Below, in pieces: positions 59,104 to 64,000 of a DNA stretch of 64,000 nt (positions within the stretch are counted from its first letter, which is position 1; every line of letters starts with the position of its first letter). The position numbers and the translations under genes were made by a program. Under the pieces are notes generated by a model that saw nothing but the letters and a program-made list of their open reading frames with translations, searched no databases and had not been told where the DNA came from. Origin of the DNA: Antedon bifida (taxonomy: Eukaryota; Echinodermata; Crinoidea; Comatulida; Antedonidae); assembly GCA_963402885.1 (NCBI GenBank), contig OY727097.1, positions 29,753,401 through 29,817,400 of the forward strand. Direction: 5' to 3'.

Positions 59104-61241
59104 TGGACAACATTAGCAAAATGGAATGACAAAAGAATTATTATAGGTTTTTAAACAATAATAAAACAATAACCATTTCAATTATTACTATCAATATTAA
59201 ATAATAATAAATAATAGCAATTGAGGTTTGTTACAGAAAAAATTATATTACGTAAGTATACAAAGAAACAAATGAAAAAAAATAATTTTGTTATTTCAGG
59301 AAAGCTAACTTTGGATTTTGATGTCTACGTTCCGAGGAAATCTCGCCATAACTGATGTTGAGTTAATCCACAAGAAGGGGTCGCTGCACGGAGCTAATTT
59401 TCTACCTAATTTTGACGCAAACAAGGAATTAAATTTTTTTACGATGACCTACTAAACTGGTCACGCGTATCCAAAACACAGAGTATGTTTTGCAGAGACC
59501 TGAAACAGATGCAAATTGCAAACACATCCAGATTAATTTGCAGTAATTCAATAAATGATAACAAATTGTGGTTATTTTTAGATATAAGAGTAAGTGAATG
59601 ACAAATAACATTGCAAATGTCCATCAGCAAAGTTTCCAATCATAATTTGTCAATTCTTCCCCTCTTTTTTTTTACGAACCCAAATACTACTCTCGTCAAA
59701 CATTATTTCTTTACGAACCACACATTAGACAATCATCACGGTTCTGTAGAGAGCATGCCATAGCAGCCATATTTTCCGTTTTTGATTTTTCGCTCGTTTT
59801 GGTGCCTAGTGATTCCTTGTTTAGTGTGAATTTGATTGGGTCGGCTGCTGGTCTTGTTCGTAGATAGTACATTCCTGTCTTTAAACCCTAATAAAACAAA
59901 TTATTGAAAATTGTATCAAATATAAGGAAAGCATAGCAGAGGTCAATCGAGGTCAAAGCAATTGTCCTCTGTCAGATGGATACTTCGTTCCGCCTGTTTT
60001 CTAAATTCTTGATGCACTTTCACATTTCAGAATTCAGGTCATATGTTCGAGTCCTATCACTGAACTATATTCATTGTGAGATATGTTACACATTGTCCCT
60101 GTTAAACACTGTATGTATTACTTTAAAATCTACAGTATAATGACATTTATTTTGGTTTTAGTTAATTTTATTAGGTGACCAACTTTCGAGATCTGCTCTT
60201 TTTTGGTCCACCTTTAATTCTTATTCATTAACATTTCCAAAAATATGTAAATATTGTTTGTGTATGAGAAACTAATGAAATTAAAAAAAATCATTGCTAA
60301 TTCACACAAAACTACTACTAGATAGTAATATTATTATCAATATGTTGTTTACTCCTTACAAGTTGCTTTGCGAAAACAAAGTATTGAATTTTAGTCGATG
60401 ACAGATAATATGTCATTTGTACAAGACGATTTATCAAGGAAAACACATAAAAAAAAAATGTTCCCAGCTGCCTTTCTATCTAAAATTCAAAACATGACGG
60501 CAAACAAATCTGTTTTTTTTATGCCTTCTTACCACTTATCAATTTACTAAAGTGTTGTTTGACAACGACTAAAAAATCAATCAAGATTCTGCAATTTTCA
60601 AGTTCAATTTAAAATATTTTTCCTTTCACTTTAAAAATAACACAATAATAAAATGCCGACTCAATTCTTAGAATTTCAGAGAAAATTGTACGTTAACAAA
60701 TCTTTCCGCTTTTATTGTAAACAGTTGATTTATTTTCTACAAAAACAAACCCAAACATTGACAAGATACGCATGTCGCAGAACATTGGTCGCTTATGGAA
60801 TTCATTTACTACCGAAAATAACAATTTACATAATATTTAATAGCAACCTGTTGTGATCTTAGAATGGGTATGTAACGGAGACAGCAGATTTGTTTTGCTA
60901 GTTTGAACCAAAGATGTTGTGGATGTTTTAATCAGCCGAACTTCCTGCTAGGTGACAGATCGAGAATCTTCAATAACACGAAAACATATCACGAACCAAG
61001 TACGCAGCATGGCTTATTCACATCCCTAATTATGAATACATTTAGGCAAATTGCAAGTGTTTGATGTGTAATTGTTTATTCCTGTGGGTAGTGGTGACCC
61101 GTCCCTCTGGGAGTGACAAAAGGGGAAAGGTAAAACCTTGTAATTGTATTAATTAGTAGTTATTGATTAATTAAATCTTTCCTTCTTAGTTTTGGTGTCT
61201 ACAGCAATTACTGTGAGAATCTCTACGAGCCAATCCACTTT
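59104..61241. other. Intergenic, nothing firmly coding
   Basis: A possible terminal exon at 59300-59355 (plus strand) is discussed in the findings. GTTCGAGTCC near 60049 is an isolated B-box-like motif. Confidence 0.45.
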
Positions 61242-61402
61242 AAGCTGTCTACACTATCAAACTAGTTTGACAAAAAAAAGCGTGATGCCCATATGGTAGT
61301 GATATGTCCAAATATGGTAGTGATATGACATCATCATGTCCATATATGGGCACACATCACATTTTGTGCCACATAAAGTTTGATCTAGTGTAGACAGAGC
61401 TT
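61242..61402. mobile_element. M1 MITE copy
   Basis: Complete copy, AAGCTGTCTACACTATC .. GATCTAGTGTAGACAGAGCTT|TA. Confidence 0.85.
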
Positions 61403-62766
61403 TAGTCTGTGGCATACTTTTCTTTTAATTTTACAATTCAATGGGGTTTTTAAGTGTATTTGTATAGTACAATGATTGAAGATTATGAAATAAATTTTAA
61501 ACTGAATAAATCATAATGAAAAATTATTGATAGATGAATATTCATGACTCTACTAAAATCAAATAGATTTTATGTGTAGTAACATTGATATTCTTTCAAC
61601 ACTTTATAATAGAAAAAGCCCAGCCTGGGATTATTAAGCCCATATTGAAATAGGTACAGTATAACATTATACTAATATTAAAGGGAAAAAGCTGTATACA
61701 TTTTGCAATAGTTGATCTCAGATCTTAATGTTTTATTTTTATTAAAAATCTTAAATATATTAGTTTAATATTTAATTTTTCTTAAATTATTATTGAAGAA
61801 TTTTTGTTTGTTGTAACCTCTCGGTGTGGTGTAGATGTTGCATATGAAGAGAAATTATCAATTTTAAAATTTAAAATGAATAATGAAACGGAAAATTTAA
61901 TGTTAGAGTATTACATCCAGTACCGTAACAAATTCTATTAAAAAGTTTAGTATTTTTTAACAAAAATGGGTCAGCATGCAGATATTTGTCATCAAGATAA
62001 AACAGGAAATAAGAAAGAGACAAACACTAATTTATTTGACTTAGTTTTTTCATGGAATAAGATTTTAAAACTCAGAAAAAAATCTGGCTTTAATAAGCTC
62101 CATAAACTGGCTAAGGATAAATGGTGGCTATCATTCATAATGTCATCCTAATTCAGATGGAGTCACATTTTATGATCGATTGGTTGAAAGCAAAATAACA
62201 AGATTTAGATAAAATTTCCAATGGATCTTTGTAGATTACAGTATACTGTAACTTTATATTTTGATCTAGAATGGGTCAATTCTATTCTAGATCACAATAT
62301 CATTGTCTAGTTAATATAATTACTAATAACATAGGCCTAAATGTGAAGTTCATAGAGTTTATATACTGGTGTGACCCAATTTCATGTTTAGGTCAAAGTG
62401 TAAAGTTCACTACTAACAGTACAAATAAATGGTGTGTCTGAACATTTAAAAATCGGTACTTGTTGCCAAGTTAAAGCAAAAACAACAAGTTGAATACAAC
62501 ACTTGCCAAATTTTATACTACTGATTCAACCACATTTCTAACTCCTCAATACTCTTGTTAAACTTAAAACATTTGTTGTTAACCGCATTCGCAACCTGTA
62601 CTAATGTGTACGAGTTCGATTAACTGGCAACAAGTAACTGAATTTAAACAAGGGATGTTTATCAATATGAAATGAAAGTTATAAAGATTTCCTTTGTGTT
62701 TTAAATGACACATTACACAACTTAGGACCAGAAAGCGGGATGTGCGAAACACTGAAGTTGGCATAT
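61403..62766. other. Intergenic, nothing recognised
   Basis: The 61-residue ORF at 61966 is Lys/Asn-rich without domain, promoter or poly(A) support. Confidence 0.45.
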
Positions 62767-62937
62767 AAAGCTCTGTCTACACTCTCATTATCAATCTTTA
62801 TGTGACAAAAAAACTGTGATATGCCCATATATGGACATGATGATGTCATATCACTACCATATTTAAACATACCACTACCATATTTGGGCACATCACACTT
62901 TTTTTGTCAAACTAGCTTGATAGTGTAGACAGAGCTT
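62767..62937. mobile_element. M1 MITE copy
   Basis: Complete copy flanked by TA, with small insertions in the left TIR (ACACTCTCATTATCAA). Confidence 0.85.
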
Positions 62938-63043
62938 AAGAAAAGCTACTATAATTTTTAAACGTGTACTGCAAACTTTATATCAAACTGACTACAGCAA
63001 TTTGTATTTAACATAAATGAGAACAAAATAGAGAGTTACAGTA

Positions 63044-63136
63044 AAGCTCTGTCTACACTATCAAACTAGTTTGGCAAAAAAAGCGTAATGTACCTAAATA
63101 TGGTAGTGATATGACATCATAGTGTAGACAGAGCTT
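63044..63136. mobile_element. M1 MITE copy, internally deleted
   Basis: TA|AAGCTCTGTCTACACTATC to GTGTAGACAGAGCTT|TA, only ~93 bp. The right arm jumps from GACATCA straight to TAGTGTAGACAGAG. Confidence 0.85.
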
Positions 63137-63397
63137 TATGGAGTCAACTTGATGATTTTTATGAAAATTACAGACAACTTTAGTGAACTAACAAGGTTCA
63201 GACAAAATGCCTAATGTCTATTATTGAAAATTTAGAAATAAACAACTTATGTTGTTATAAGTGAATATGGGTAAAACAAAATAAGAAATTACATTAGGAG
63301 TTAATATGCTTCAAAACAGGATAAAAAACACTTGAACATTATTAAATAATTAAGAGTTGAAAAATACATATTTCTAAATAGGGAGGATTTGCATTTT

Positions 63398-63965
63398 GTT
63401 TACAATTTTAAATGAAGTGCAAATACGATGTATTTTATCTGTATTTTAAACAATGTGTTTTATCGGTTTTTTTAAACAAATTTAAACCTTTTTAACTAAT
63501 TTTATATTTTATTGTGAATTTTTAACTTTGAACAAAAATAATTTCAAATCATGTACTATATTTTACTGTGTTTGACCATGAATAAAGGAATACAGAATAG
63601 TATATGTATAAATAATAAATAATGTTTTTTTTTGTTTTGAGTTTGTGTTGTGTACGTTGGATATTGTGCTCCGCCAACAGAATTTCTATGTTTTTTTCTT
63701 AAAACAAATGACAATAAATGATACTTGACTTGACTATATATTCTACTATTTTAAAAATAGACCTTCTTTCACAATATTGACAAAATATTGACAAGTTGGC
63801 TAATTGCAGTTCACACACAAACACAAACACCAATAGAAAACAATCAAAACAGATCATTAGTAATTGCCACATACAGTTGCAATTGTGTTTACAATTTCAA
63901 ATGAAGTGTGCATAGGTACTAAAAATAGACCTTCATTCACACTATCATTGACAAAAATATTATTG
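63398..63965. repeat. Dispersed/tandem duplicated segments near right edge
   Basis: TTTACAATTTCAAATGAAGT at 63888 resembles 63400, and AAAAATAGACCTTC is followed by CACA...TTGACAAAAT at 63754 and 63922. Confidence 0.7.
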
Positions 63966-64000
63966 TACAACATAAATATTTGGCTATTTTCGAAATAGAC

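Overview
This is eukaryotic nuclear DNA from a marine invertebrate, probably a deuterostome and most likely an echinoderm. The evidence is AT-rich, intron-rich, gene-poor sequence with GT..AG introns, many short inverted-repeat elements, tRNA-derived SINEs and scattered TAGGCCTA-type motifs. The species call is an inference from sequence style only. No bacterial operon, CRISPR array, rRNA gene or intact transposase/reverse transcriptase ORF is visible.

Three genes can be supported. (1) Minus strand, 18167 down to the left edge: the 5' part of an AN1-type zinc-finger gene. Its single zinc finger is assembled from three short exons separated by introns of about 2.8 and 10.2 kb. (2) Minus strand, 29178 to 20866: a ten-coding-exon gene whose splice phases all agree. 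It encodes a predicted 1,593-residue protein with an N-terminal C3HC4 RING finger, a Ser-rich/charged linker, a coiled coil, a small Cys-rich linker, and a 3.8-kb last exon encoding a long FG-repeat domain like those of nuclear-pore proteins. RING plus coiled coil plus FG repeats in one chain matches no canonical nucleoporin or TRIM protein known to me, and is the most notable content of the window. (3) Plus strand, 31856-32494: an intronless PH-domain protein with a TATA box, an Inr-like site and two AP-1-type sites upstream, plus a long 3' UTR ending at a poly(A) signal near 33611.

From about 33.7 kb to the right edge no gene can be supported. That half holds mobile-element relics and tandem repeats. 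Family M1 (TIR near AGCTCTGTCTACACTATCAA, TA flanks, 18 complete or partial copies plus one inside a composite repeat) is spread over the whole window, including introns and the probable 3' UTR of the RING-FG gene. Family M2 (TIR near GGTTCCCACTAGAACGCAACG) has six copies. A third family (TIR GGGACCATGTCA, TAA target duplication) has one clear and one decayed copy. Other repeats are a (T)CGGTCGGTCGG-containing element in three copies, tRNA-derived SINEs, and tandem arrays at about 2.1, 5.3, 6.4, 13.4, 40.8-41.3, 44.0, 46.4, 49.9 and 55.2 kb.

The genes show no sign of working together as a pathway. The RING-FG and PH genes are divergently arranged, but with more than 2 kb between them.
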